From Candidatus Poseidoniaceae archaeon (lineage in GTDB: Archaea; Thermoplasmatota; Poseidoniia; Poseidoniales; Poseidoniaceae), in NCBI GenBank assembly GCA_030741455.1, contig JASLVI010000022.1:1-14793 (forward strand): DNA of 14,793 nt. The letters are read 5' to 3'. Shown one piece after another: positions 1 to 9,300 of the stretch. The position numbers and the translations under genes were made by a program. Numbering within the stretch: the first letter of the stretch is position 1; every line of letters begins with the position of its first letter. Under the pieces are notes generated by a model. It was given only the letters and a program-made list of their open reading frames with translations, was not told where the DNA came from and did no database searches.

Positions 1-549
1 GTTGTCAAGTTCTTTTTCTCGGCCGAAGAAATGTCGTAATCGTGGGAGATCACCAAGCGAGGTAACCAGTTGTTTCTCAACTTGCTTTGACAAATCTCGC
101 TCGATGAGATCTTCAGATAATGACCGTGCATCAAGGATGAGGTTATCGTCCAAGTAGCGAATTATATCGACAGGACGCATTGCAAATGGCAATACTTCGT
201 GAGCAGCACCAAGTGTGGTCGATACGGTCTCGCCATCGATGTTGATACAACGAAATTGAAACTCTCGCAATCGCCCCCATGTTTCTTCAGCAGCAAGAAT
301 ACCAGCATCGGTCAAAAAGTAGGCTTTCCGTTTTCGGCTAACACCTTGAACGTGAGCTTGACGTTCAACAAGCAGACCTTGATCTCTCAAACCAGAGATC
401 GCTCGTGGAACGTTTGAACGTGCAATAGCGACAGCGTTTGCAATTCCCATCTGAGATAAGGCAAAGGGGACTTCGACTTTCTCTTTGAAATCTGCATAGT
501 CCAGAAGATGCAGAAGCACCTTCTCCTGTACGCCAGGTTTGGCAATCAT
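1..549 (-). CDS. Winged-helix regulator with STAND/AAA-type NTPase domain (C-terminus cut by window edge)
   Basis: Only the first 183 codons are in the window; the frame is open to base 1. Residues about 1-95 read as a winged helix-turn-helix domain of MarR-like style. A recognition-helix segment (NVPRAISGLRDQGLLVER) is followed by a basic wing (GVSRKRKAYFLTDAG). Residues about 100-170 form a charged helical linker, and the last residues read FFGREKEL, the entry motif typical of AAA_16/STAND NTPases; the Walker A loop would lie just past the edge. Archaeal proteins of this layout often end in TPR repeats and act as signal-responsive regulators or scaffolds, but that part is not visible. The ATG at 549 is preceded by GGTGAT at a suitable distance. 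The gene begins 12 nt after the stop of the beta-helix surface protein, so co-transcription is likely. The family call is fairly firm; the ligand and target genes are unknown. Confidence 0.8.
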   Translation of the reverse strand, partial: MIAKPGVQEKVLLHLLDYADFKEKVEVPFALSQMGIANAVAIARSNVPRAISGLRDQGLLVERQAHVQGVSRKRKAYFLTDAGILAAEETWGRLREFQFRCINIDGETVSTTLGAAHEVLPFAMRPVDIIRYLDDNLILDARSLSEDLIERDLSKQVEKQLVTSLGDLPRLRHFFGREKELDN

Positions 550-552
550 TCA

Positions 553-558
553 ATCACC
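553..558 (-). promoter_or_regulatory. Shine-Dalgarno site of the winged-helix regulator
   Basis: On the minus strand this reads GGTGAT, complementary to the 3' end of 16S rRNA, ending 3 nt before the ATG at 549. GGTGAT is the 3' half of the full anti-SD complement, so the spacing matches a core GGAGG placed about 7 nt away. It lies in the 12-nt gap after the upstream stop codon, which supports translation of this gene from a shared mRNA. An ATG just upstream (561-559) is closed at once by a TGA. Confidence 0.5.
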
Positions 559-561
559 CAT

Positions 562-3500
562 TCATTGACCAGGTGGTTGATAGTTTGGATCTGGAACCCA
601 TTGATTTGTCTCTTGATCCCACATCCATCCAGGGTGTTGAGCAGATTGTTGTGGAGCTGCTGGTTGTTGAACTGCAGCAGCAACTGGCTGTTGAGGTGTT
701 GCAACAACATCCTTCTTACCCCAAGCGTATGGGTCAACTTCTTGTTCGACTTCTTGTGTCGCATCAAATTCTTCATCTTCCAATTCTTCAAATTCGATGA
801 AGAAGTAACCAACACCACCGAGTAGAATCAATGCTCCGATAACAATTGCAACGATGAGGAGGAGATTCATTCCTTCATCACCTTCACCAACTGCGATATT
901 GAACGATGTTGGTTCAGAACTTCCCCCGAACGTCTGACCGTTCATCTCAAACTTGATTTCACGAGAGATATCATCCAAATCCTGGAGGTTGATTTCCATC
1001 AGCCACGTCCCATTCTCATCAACAATTACTGATTTGATTGGGAAATCTGTTGTTGCTGTCGTCGCTTCTACCTTAGCACCAGGAAGGCCTTGGCCAGTGA
1101 ATTCAGCTACCGTCGATGTGGAAACCGATTCACCAGGATTGACACGCTGGACATCAAACTTGACCGCTCTTACAAAGAAGGTTACATCACGAGAAACAGC
1201 GGATTCATCAAACCCATCACGGACAATGAATCGTACATTTTCGATGGTCCAACTGCTAATATCCTCATTGGTTTGTTTGAGAGCAGGGTCGTATCTTGCA
1301 ATCCCTTGACTATCAATATCGATAAGATACGGGTGATTGTCGTCGGAGGGATCTGTTTGATCATCAACGAAATCATAAATCAGGGCATTGGAATCTGGAT
1401 CGTTGAAGTATTGATTCAAATCGATGGATCCTCCACCACCACATTGATCAACTGAACTCGAATCAATAACACAGAAAATTGTGATTTGATTTGGCCAATT
1501 CGTAGCATTGAACTGTGGAGGAATATTGTTTTCATCAGCAGGTTTTGAGATCGTGATTCGAACAACATCTTCGAGCGAGTAATCTTCTCCATCGTACGCC
1601 TTTACTCGAATTTCGTATTGGCCCTCGTGCTTGAGTCTACTCGTGTCCCAAACAGCCGACCATGAATATCCAGGTCCGGTCTTTGTAAACGTCGTCACAG
1701 GACCGGGCCCATCATTGAGAATGAGTCCACTAGCGAGATCAAGAATTTCAATCTCAACTCGTGTAATCGTACCATCAGCACCATCACTGGCAAAGCCAAT
1801 CAAGGTTGTATCAGTTTCTGCACGGACCGGTAGTAAACCATCAGGTTCAAGCAAATCGACAATAGGAGGAACGTTGTCATTGAGCACCGTTACGGTACGT
1901 TTTGAGATGACACAAGTTCCTTGCATATCGTCACAGAAATCGCTGTCACTTGCCCATACTTCGAACGTATACTCACCTGTTTCAAGCTCCTCAAAGTTCC
2001 ACTCATATGCCCATGCAACTGAACCATCGATTGCAAAGTGCGAGGAATATCCGTTCGGTCCAGTTACATCAAACCAGATGTCCTGAATGTCGGATCCCCA
2101 AGTCCCAGCGTATGGATCTGAGGCCGTTCCTGTGAAGAGAATCTTACCGTTTGAATGTACGGATCCATCAAGAGGTTCATTCAGATAGAGTGTTGGTGGG
2201 ACCAAGTTCAACTTGAACTTACGAACCTCTATTGGGGAGTAGTCCAAACCATCGTAGGAACGAATTCTGAAAGTGACGTCGCTTTCACCATCAGGGTGAG
2301 CAGACAAATCCCAATCGAACGACCATGTCTTGAATGGGTGGTTCTCCTTCGTCAGTTCACCGTTTGCACCCGACGTATCCACTGCATAGTACCAATCGGA
2401 ACTACCTGGTGGTTGGATTTCAACTCGCTCAATCAAACCAAATTGGCGGTCGTAGGCAATGATATCCAGCGGATATGGACCTGATTGACCGTCCCATGCA
2501 GTACCTGTTATGACTGCGTTGATTGCAAAAGAATCACCATCATATTGTTCGACAGTCACGCTTGGACGATTGTTGTCGAGACTAATGATGTCATCGATTG
2601 AACCGCTCAAGACGATATCAAATTCTTTCTTACCTTTACCGAATTTGTAGGCTTCAACGATGTAGAATGGTAATTCTCGGCCGTTTGCACAATCAGGATC
2701 ATCTGCATCCACGAAGGTATCACCATCGTTGTCATAGCCGTCCGAACACGTGTCCTCATCGAGGACTGTCGGATTCGAAGGATCGGATCCCGGAACGGTA
2801 ACACCTGTTTCACCAACCAAATGGTTCCAGTTGCGATCGAGGAGGAAATCAGATGGAAGTGACACTTGCTGAGTGAAACCAAAGCTATCTGTTGTCAACT
2901 CATATAACGGCAGACCTGTTGCATCCTTGATGATGACGGTAGCACCAGCAACGTTGCTGTTCTTCGCCTTTACTTGATAGCGGACCAATTCACCTTGACG
3001 AACTTGTGAGCCCCAGGCAGAGTTTTGGTTTTGTACATGCACCTTTGAAGCATCAAAGTTCTGTAAATCTGCGAACGAGAAAACGGTCGAGTTGTTCACA
3101 AGTTCGATAGCAAGAGGCATGTCTCGTGGTGGAACTCCTGCTGTATCAGGCAGGAGTAAACACTCGGACTGAACGTAAGGGCATTCTGCACCGAGCCATT
3201 GGAGCATAACAGGGTAGGTGTAACCTCCAGCAGCATCAGGGATGTATTCTGACTGAACCGTTACACGTGATTCTGAAATATTGTACACTTGGGTAGCATT
3301 GGTCCATGTGTTGCCTGAGAAGTAACCGATTGAACCGTATTTCTGACCGTATTGATTGTCAAAGTGCGTGATGTTAGCGGCAAACTGCCCAGCTTCGATC
3401 GTGTTGCGCTGTACGTTTACAATCGAGCCCTTGATTCGCAAGCCATCCCCAGCGTTGTTGGTAACGGTGTTATCAACGATTGTTGCTGATGAGGTAAAGA

Positions 3501-4887
3501 CGTGAATGGCAGGACATGGGAAATCTCCACCATACATCCAAGAGGATGAACACGTACCCGTATTGTTTGAAATGATGTTGTCCGCAATATAGGCTCTATT
3601 TGGAGAAGGTCCTGGATAATTGCTTCCTTGATCACGGTAGTGATATTCACCGATCTGAATGGCCTCTTTTTCGGTGTTTTGAATCGTGTTGTTTTGGATT
3701 TCAACTTCGGACTGGCCATATACCCAAAATCCGTTGTATCCTTCGATTGGACCGACAGTGTTTCGGTGAGCAGAAACAGTTGAATCACGAATACCAAATC
3801 CAGAACCTGCTGAGGCACCGGAAATGGTGTTTGAAGTTGCTACGACGATTGCACCATCGTATGCTGTAATCCCAGCACCCTCGCCCGTTGTAATGACGTT
3901 GTTGTCAAGATAGAGCGTGTGAGCAAAGTCTCCAGTCGTTTTGTACGAGTTTGTGTCGATAGCGTTGCATAGCACATTGATGGAACTGTTACCAAATGAT
4001 CCCGAAGAACCCTTGAAAAATGCACCGTACGCATTGTCCTTAATATCGAGGTTGTCCATCGAAATATACGAACTTTCAGCGTAAATCAACACACGCCCTC
4101 CACCTTGTTGACCACATTGTGCTTGCGTGTTTCCTGTGAAGGTTGAACCCGTGATGGTGAGCGACGAGAGAATTCCTGCACCTGCGCCATAAGCACGAAC
4201 TGCTGCTGCATCGTAGCCACGTCCATCATCGCCAAGTGTGAACGTTGAATCACGAATTGTTGGCGCTGCAAAGTCCAAGGCAATAACGTTCGAAGTATTG
4301 ATGTTGGAAAAGGCAAGGTTATCAAGCATAGCAGATGAACCATCAAAGACGAGTGCACCATACTGAACTGCTTGCAAGGTTTGGACATAGATTGGGAATC
4401 CGTAGGCGTTGTTGAAGGAAACGTGTGACATTCCAGTCGATGCTTGGTTGATGGTATCTCGAATAATAACACCAGAACCACATGCTGCATCAGTGTTTGT
4501 CAACAACTGGTTACCTTGTTGATAACAACGCCCAGCAACGGTGGTGTCAGCTGGCAGAGCCCATTCAAAACTGATCGTTGATGAAGCACTTCCTTGCGTT
4601 GAACCACAGGATGCTGAACCAGCACAGATTGCGCCTTCGACATCGATGAAAGTACCAGCAGGGATGTTGATGGTCGTACCTGCATTGATGATGAGTTTTG
4701 CACCTTCTGCAACAGTTACATCACCGGTGAGCGTGTGTGTACCACTCCAAGTTTCTGTGGTGATGATCTCACCTGCTGAAGTCTCGTTAACTGCACTCGC
4801 AGCAGGGACCGTTACTAATCCAATCAATAGGGATGTAAGAAGAAGTCCTACAAGCCCTACACTTTTTCCAACATTCGCAATTCGCAT
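562..4887 (-). CDS. Secreted, membrane-anchored parallel beta-helix / Ig-like mosaic surface protein
   Basis: This is a 1,441-residue exported protein. Residues 1-32 are a Sec signal peptide (basic start, hydrophobic core, ASA cleavage motif). Residues about 40-550 form a right-handed parallel beta-helix. It opens with a typical cap (VAEGAKLIINAGTTINI) and continues with many NosD/PbH1-like rungs such as IQNNTIQN and IVDNTVTNN. A carboxypeptidase-regulatory-like sandwich (about 640-685), an Asp-rich loop DGYDNDGDTFVDADD (about 712-733) and four or five Ig-, cadherin- and Big-like domains (about 770-1335) follow. One membrane helix (about 1339-1363) leads to an acidic, then Gln/Ala/Pro-rich cytoplasmic tail ending in a Trp-rich motif. 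Cysteines come mostly in close pairs, and sequons (NET, NSS, NIT, NAT) are present, so N-glycosylation by the neighbouring enzyme is plausible. An in-frame ATG at 4893 exists, but AGAGGA abuts it; the ATG at 4887 has the right spacing. Beta-helices often bind or cleave polysaccharide, but no catalytic residues are recognisable, so the function is open. Confidence 0.85.
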   Translation of the reverse strand: MRIANVGKSVGLVGLLLTSLLIGLVTVPAASAVNETSAGEIITTETWSGTHTLTGDVTVAEGAKLIINAGTTINIPAGTFIDVEGAICAGSASCGSTQGSASSTISFEWALPADTTVAGRCYQQGNQLLTNTDAACGSGVIIRDTINQASTGMSHVSFNNAYGFPIYVQTLQAVQYGALVFDGSSAMLDNLAFSNINTSNVIALDFAAPTIRDSTFTLGDDGRGYDAAAVRAYGAGAGILSSLTITGSTFTGNTQAQCGQQGGGRVLIYAESSYISMDNLDIKDNAYGAFFKGSSGSFGNSSINVLCNAIDTNSYKTTGDFAHTLYLDNNVITTGEGAGITAYDGAIVVATSNTISGASAGSGFGIRDSTVSAHRNTVGPIEGYNGFWVYGQSEVEIQNNTIQNTEKEAIQIGEYHYRDQGSNYPGPSPNRAYIADNIISNNTGTCSSSWMYGGDFPCPAIHVFTSSATIVDNTVTNNAGDGLRIKGSIVNVQRNTIEAGQFAANITHFDNQYGQKYGSIGYFSGNTWTNATQVYNISESRVTVQSEYIPDAAGGYTYPVMLQWLGAECPYVQSECLLLPDTAGVPPRDMPLAIELVNNSTVFSFADLQNFDASKVHVQNQNSAWGSQVRQGELVRYQVKAKNSNVAGATVIIKDATGLPLYELTTDSFGFTQQVSLPSDFLLDRNWNHLVGETGVTVPGSDPSNPTVLDEDTCSDGYDNDGDTFVDADDPDCANGRELPFYIVEAYKFGKGKKEFDIVLSGSIDDIISLDNNRPSVTVEQYDGDSFAINAVITGTAWDGQSGPYPLDIIAYDRQFGLIERVEIQPPGSSDWYYAVDTSGANGELTKENHPFKTWSFDWDLSAHPDGESDVTFRIRSYDGLDYSPIEVRKFKLNLVPPTLYLNEPLDGSVHSNGKILFTGTASDPYAGTWGSDIQDIWFDVTGPNGYSSHFAIDGSVAWAYEWNFEELETGEYTFEVWASDSDFCDDMQGTCVISKRTVTVLNDNVPPIVDLLEPDGLLPVRAETDTTLIGFASDGADGTITRVEIEILDLASGLILNDGPGPVTTFTKTGPGYSWSAVWDTSRLKHEGQYEIRVKAYDGEDYSLEDVVRITISKPADENNIPPQFNATNWPNQITIFCVIDSSSVDQCGGGGSIDLNQYFNDPDSNALIYDFVDDQTDPSDDNHPYLIDIDSQGIARYDPALKQTNEDISSWTIENVRFIVRDGFDESAVSRDVTFFVRAVKFDVQRVNPGESVSTSTVAEFTGQGLPGAKVEATTATTDFPIKSVIVDENGTWLMEINLQDLDDISREIKFEMNGQTFGGSSEPTSFNIAVGEGDEGMNLLLIVAIVIGALILLGGVGYFFIEFEELEDEEFDATQEVEQEVDPYAWGKKDVVATPQQPVAAAVQQPAAPQQSAQHPGWMWDQETNQWVPDPNYQPPGQ
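580..636 (-). other. Trp-rich cytoplasmic C-terminal motif of the beta-helix protein
   Basis: The codons give HPGWMWDQETNQWVPDPNY, seven residues short of the C-terminus and about 60 residues after the membrane helix, so on the cytoplasmic side. The pattern GWxWDxxTxQWxPDP recalls short tryptophan modules such as DUF2510 (PGWYPDP) that end or start many membrane proteins. A linker of Gln, Ala and Pro separates it from the acidic juxtamembrane part, as expected for a flexible docking peptide. Its partner is unknown. Confidence 0.55.
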
Positions 4888-4893
4888 GTTCAT

Positions 4894-4899
4894 TCCTCT
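4894..4899 (-). promoter_or_regulatory. Shine-Dalgarno site that decides the beta-helix protein start
   Basis: The minus strand reads AGAGGA. It touches the ATG at 4893 with no spacer but lies 6 nt from the second in-frame ATG at 4887. The second ATG is therefore the better start; it removes only Met-Asn from the protein and leaves the signal peptide intact. Confidence 0.6.
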
Positions 4900-4920
4900 G
4901 TAACGTTGCAGAAACTGAAC

Positions 4921-4937
4921 AAATATAATACTGCGCC
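4921..4937 (-). promoter_or_regulatory. Candidate archaeal promoter (TATA box with upstream BRE-like bases)
   Basis: On the minus strand TATTATATTT (4930-4921) follows GCGCAG. A TATA box here would place the transcription start about 25 nt downstream, near 4900, giving a leader of roughly 10-15 nt that just includes the AGAGGA site. The box sits in an otherwise AT-rich gap, so a chance match is possible. A second candidate, ATTTAAAT around 4962-4969, would give a leader of about 50 nt. Confidence 0.45.
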
Positions 4938-4954
4938 CCAGATGACACGGCTAT

Positions 4955-5023
4955 TAGTATCATTTAAATCTAAAAATATCATCAAAATGGCATTAATAAT
5001 ATCAAATCGGAATTATAATATCA
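4955..5023 (-). repeat. Four direct repeats TGATAYT(A/T) upstream of the promoter
   Basis: Minus-strand 8-mers TGATATTA (5023-5016), TGATATTA (5004-4997), TGATATTT (4981-4974) and TGATACTA (4962-4955) have start-to-start spacings of 19, 23 and 19 nt, close to two helical turns. They lie between the protease stop and the candidate TATA box, where an activator or repressor could bind. The region is AT-rich, which raises the chance of coincidental matches. Confidence 0.4.
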
Positions 5024-5042
5024 TTATTTCAAGACCCTAGAA

Positions 5043-6248
5043 TCAGCAATTTGGACTCGCTGAGACCCGATTAAGCCATGATTGAGCCTTGAGATCGCCA
5101 TAGCCAGTTGTTGCATCATGCGTAAAATCAGGACTCAATGATTCTGCTAAAGCTCGCTTTACAAGTTCAATACATGCAGTGGTTGAGGTTTCATTTGGTT
5201 TCAATTCTGGATGTGCTTCGAGTATCAATGCCAATGCACCTGTTACGAAAACAGTAGCATCGGAGGTACCGCTTGAAGCATACCATTGATCGTCCTTACC
5301 AGTAGAGACAATCCCGACACCTGGAGCGGTTAGTTCTGGTTTTTGATGAGGAAATGCCCGTTCATTTCCATCACTATCGATTGATTCACCCATGGACGAC
5401 TGACTCCATACCGAACCATCTCGGCTGGATGCCCCCACGGTAATTGCAAGATTGACGTTTCCGGGAGCACTTACGAATCCGTCATCCGTAGAGCCACCAT
5501 CATTACCTGCTGCTGCAACAACAAATATTCCTGCATCGATTGCCTGACGTGTTGCTGAAACAGCTGGACCTTCTCTCGATGCGGTTTGATCTTGTTCTCC
5601 CCCAAGCGAAAGGGAAATAATGTCTGCTTCAAAATCGAAGATGCACCAACGAATGGCATCACCAACTCGTGTCTCAGATCCAGTATTATTTTCACCATTA
5701 GCACTCAAAGCAGCCGCCATTCCCAATGTAACATTAGGAGCAATGCCTATTTGATAGTCATTTGATACTAGAAGCCCTGCCATCAATGTACCATGAGAAA
5801 TCGAGCCATAATCAACAGGTTCTGCGGAATTACGTACAAAATCCTTGAACACAACCTCTGTATCTTCAAGCGATGTATGTGTGAGAGAGATACCTGTATC
5901 AACCATGCAAACCCGGACGCCTTCTCCAGTGAGCCCATCATCTTGCAACGCCCGAACTTCGGATTGCTCAAAGGCCCATTCCGATGTTGATGGAGGTAAT
6001 TGCAGCAACAAGAGATTCGATTGCCAGAGCAGAACGATGATCCCCAAAAAGATCGCCATCATCACGCCTGATGTTATAGAAAACAAGCGCCTCGGTCGAT
6101 AGGGAATGGTTTCTGGGACAGTCGGCGCCCATCCAGTTACCTCAGCTCTCCATTGATCCTGATGATCATTGGTCGAAGGGTCAACTGCAGACAGAATCTT
6201 CGGCTCTCCTGGTTCAGGAAGCAAATCCACTCCGCGTAATTCTTCCAT
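5043..6248 (-). CDS. Membrane-anchored subtilisin-like serine protease (family S8)
   Basis: This is a 401-residue protein. Numbering from the ATG at 6248, residues 1-55 are a hydrophilic, acidic-then-basic N-terminus ending in PYRPRR. Residues about 56-84 are one hydrophobic helix, and the rest is a peptidase S8 domain. The triad is complete: Asp117 in VCMVDTGI, His152 in SISHGTLMAG, Ser329 in SSGTSDAT, with the oxyanion Asn249 in AAAGNDGG. The positive-inside rule puts the N-terminus in the cytoplasm and the protease outside as a type II anchored enzyme. There is no cleavable signal and no obvious I9 propeptide. The serine motif is GTSDATVF, whereas most subtilases have GTSMAxP. A longer in-frame start exists only at a TTG (6263); the ATG at 6248 has GGTGGG 6 nt upstream and is preferred. 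It follows the oligosaccharyltransferase by 55 nt and is probably co-transcribed. Likely substrates are exported or surface proteins, which is inference from context. Confidence 0.9.
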   Translation of the reverse strand: MEELRGVDLLPEPGEPKILSAVDPSTNDHQDQWRAEVTGWAPTVPETIPYRPRRLFSITSGVMMAIFLGIIVLLWQSNLLLLQLPPSTSEWAFEQSEVRALQDDGLTGEGVRVCMVDTGISLTHTSLEDTEVVFKDFVRNSAEPVDYGSISHGTLMAGLLVSNDYQIGIAPNVTLGMAAALSANGENNTGSETRVGDAIRWCIFDFEADIISLSLGGEQDQTASREGPAVSATRQAIDAGIFVVAAAGNDGGSTDDGFVSAPGNVNLAITVGASSRDGSVWSQSSMGESIDSDGNERAFPHQKPELTAPGVGIVSTGKDDQWYASSGTSDATVFVTGALALILEAHPELKPNETSTTACIELVKRALAESLSPDFTHDATTGYGDLKAQSWLNRVSASPNC

Positions 6249-6254
6249 GCCCTT

Positions 6255-6271
6255 CCCACCCAAATCGGTGG
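6255..6271 (-). promoter_or_regulatory. Shine-Dalgarno site of the protease, inside a small inverted repeat
   Basis: The minus strand has CCACC (6271-6267), a 6-nt loop, then GGTGG (6260-6256) continuing to GGTGGG, which lies 6 nt before the ATG at 6248. GGTGGG can serve as the ribosome-binding site and supports that ATG over the upstream TTG. The 5-bp GC-rich stem would cover the site, so translation could be modulated, but a stem this short may be chance. Confidence 0.35.
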
Positions 6272-6303
6272 CTCTCTCGTATCAAACCTTGTCTCGAGAC
6301 GAA

Positions 6304-9300
6304 TCAGAATCGGCTGCCGGAGCGGCGAGCACGTTCAGATGCCTTGAATCCAAAGTAGAGGATGATAAAGATCAATCCAATGATAGCGATTGTAACAATC
6401 GGGTTGGATGTTTCCTCAGAACCTTGTACAAGATATTCAATTCCGAAATCTTCAGCATCCGAATTACCTGTAGTGAAGTTTGCATCATCACCAAGAACTT
6501 CCCATCGAACGTCGTATCGTGTGATACCTTGACTTGCTTCTGGCAGAATGAATTCGAATTCTGTTATGCTTGATGCAGGCATCGTAAGTGTCACATTCAT
6601 TTCTGAAATTGAATCACTGTCAAGATAAACCGTAACCAGCTGAGCTGAACGCAATCCTGAATTTTCCATGACAATAATGACCGTGTTCGGGTCAACATCA
6701 GCGAAGTTGTTGCTTCGGGATTTGGTTAAATCTTCATCGAAACTCAATGAAATTCGAGCCGATTCAACGATTATTTCTTCCTCATCTGTGGTCACTCCAT
6801 CTTCACTCGTGATTCGAACTGTCAATTTGATTGTACCTTCTTCAAATCCTGGTGCAGCGGTAACGGCGAATGCAAGATCACGCAAGTTGTCCTTTGCAAT
6901 GGTCGTCACACCGTTCATTGGAGTGACGCTCCAACCTTCTGGAAGGTTGTCCAATACTTCGTAGGTAAAGGAGTCGTCACCGTTACCATTGTTGTTGATG
7001 GTTAAGGATGCGGTTGTTGAACCACCTGGAGCAACACCAATTGTTGATGTTACGTCAGTAAGGTTGAATCCATAATACTGAGGCACTTCAACATTCAATG
7101 AAACCTCACTCATGTCGCCACTATCTGCAGAATATCGAATGTTGATATCGTGACCGTTTTGGAGCCACCATGCTGCTTCAACAGATGGTAGTACAATACG
7201 TGCACGAACGGTTTCATCAAGTGTTGCATTTTCTGCAACATCACCAATTCCAAGTTGTACAATGGTTGATTCAATCCACTCGTCAGTTCCGTTAACGGTT
7301 CCATTGAAGAATTCAACTGCCCAGTCATCTTGATCAGGAGAGACCGTGACAGACCCTGTAACAACGAACGGATCTGAAATCTCTGTTCCTTCGTAAACAG
7401 AAACAACATCGAATTCGATGGCTGTGTAGTTCACATCGTCATCTGCGTTAACAGTTGCAAGCAAGTCACGGTTTTCATCACCGAGAACGGTTGCACCTTC
7501 AACATTCGTTACCGAGAGTACAAGATCACTGTTTGTCTTTCGATTGTAGGAAAGCATAACTGCGGTTCGACCCTCATCGCCATTGTCGATGGAAATTCCA
7601 GCGGTATAATTCATGGTAAGATCTCGTTGAACGGTTGTAAATTCAGAGTTGAAGGTTACAGAATCTGCAGGGAGAAGTACTTCCATTGTTCCATCTGCTT
7701 CAAGAGGAACTGCCCATGCCTTTCCATCACCAAGATCCACTTCAACATCGACAACTGCATTCACAGGTGATTCGGAATTATCCGTACCTGCGTTGAATGT
7801 TTGAAGGTTGAACGAAGTAAACTCAGTGGAGAGGTCAACCCAGCCACCCTTACTCATGACGAGTTCGATTGTTCCACCATCTTGAACCTCAGCGTCGAGC
7901 AATCCAACTGCAACGCCACCACCGTTGAATGGAGCATCATCCTCGTAGACGACGACAACCCATTGACCAGGTTCAACTACAGTTGTGAATGAAAGTGTTT
8001 CCCCAACGAGTGTTCCAACAACTTCGACGGAATCCTGTTGGTTCTCAGAGGTACCATACAGCGTGATTGACGCACCATCGAGTCGAGTTGCATCAAGCAC
8101 GTCGGTAATTGTACCATCGACGGTCACTTCAGCAGCTGACATTTCGATGTCTTGAGAAACTGGTTCATTGTCGACAACATAAGTTCCCGTGTTGTTGTCA
8201 TCGTATGTTACAAGACCAAAGCCGTCCTTTTCGACTGTAATGGTATAATTCTCTAGGATAGGAACATACATTCGCCATACACCTGTCGAATCTGTTGCAA
8301 CAACTGTATCGATGGCTCCGCCTTGAATTGTAACGTTTGCACCTTCAACACCTTCGTTTGCATCGGCAATGTCATCTTCGTCAGTATCCCAGTAGGCCTT
8401 ACCTCCAATCTCAACTTCCAATGCAGCATAAACAACATCGAGCGATGTGTTCTCATCCATGAGTACAGGAACATCCGACGTATCCAATGTCCAGTAGCGT
8501 TGTGCTGCAGATTCGTTCATGAAGAGACTCCATGTACCTGGCATCAACAACTGTGTTGCATTACCATCAGCATCGGTTGGATTCATGGTAATGTTTCCAT
8601 AGCCATCATGACTAACAAGAACAACGTTCTTTCCAACAAGTTCTGATTCTGTACCCAATTCCTTCAACGTCAAGGAAACCTCAATCGCTTCAACAAGTGC
8701 AAGGGAAAGATCTGTACGAACATTCGAGTCAGCACCGATTGTAATCGGCATACGAAGTGATTCTGTAATTCCATCCCCATTGAGCATTGGTGCGACGACG
8801 ACAATGTAGTCTCCACTTTCGACATAGGTTGCGAACGTACCGTTCTCATCAACACTAATTGGAACATAATTGGAGCCATCTGGCGTCGAGAGCAAGAAAT
8901 TCTCAACCATTGCTGAACCATTTGCCCATGCGATTGTACCGTTCATTCTCCATGCATCGACGATTGGGACAAGAATTGCCTCTTCAGGACCCGTCAGACC
9001 AACAGGAATGATGTCCAGTACACCATTGATCTCAAGGCTTGCATCGGTTGCATTTTCATCGGAAGCATCCAAATTGTTTGTTGAAATTGCATAGATACCA
9101 GGACCCAACACAACATCAACAATTCCGTCTTCAGTGTAATCATCGGATGTGATGTTGACTTGTTGGCCAACTTCTGAAACAGGGATGAGTTGAATATCCG
9201 GTCGAATCGCTGTTCCGTTTTCGAAGATGCCATCGCCTAAGTCGGTGAAAACATTGAGCGTCACTGTGCTGTTGCTTGGGTTGGTGATCAATTCAACAGG

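Noticed and set aside
4541..4903. 120-codon open frame on the plus strand spanning the start of the beta-helix gene
   Set aside because: It is antisense to the signal peptide and first beta-helix rungs, with no domain and no ribosome site that I can see.
4971..4980. Run of five T on the minus strand in the gap after the protease gene, as a possible archaeal terminator
   Set aside because: Five T in an AT-rich gap is too weak, and it overlaps the direct repeats; no second T-run supports it.
6249..6263. Extension of the protease to a TTG start at 6263
   Set aside because: The ATG at 6248 has a better-placed ribosome site, and the extra five residues add no recognised motif.
6291..6300. Perfect 10-bp palindrome (GTCTCGAGAC) just after the oligosaccharyltransferase stop codon
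   Set aside because: It has no loop, no following T-run and no second copy in the window, so neither a terminator nor an operator can be argued.
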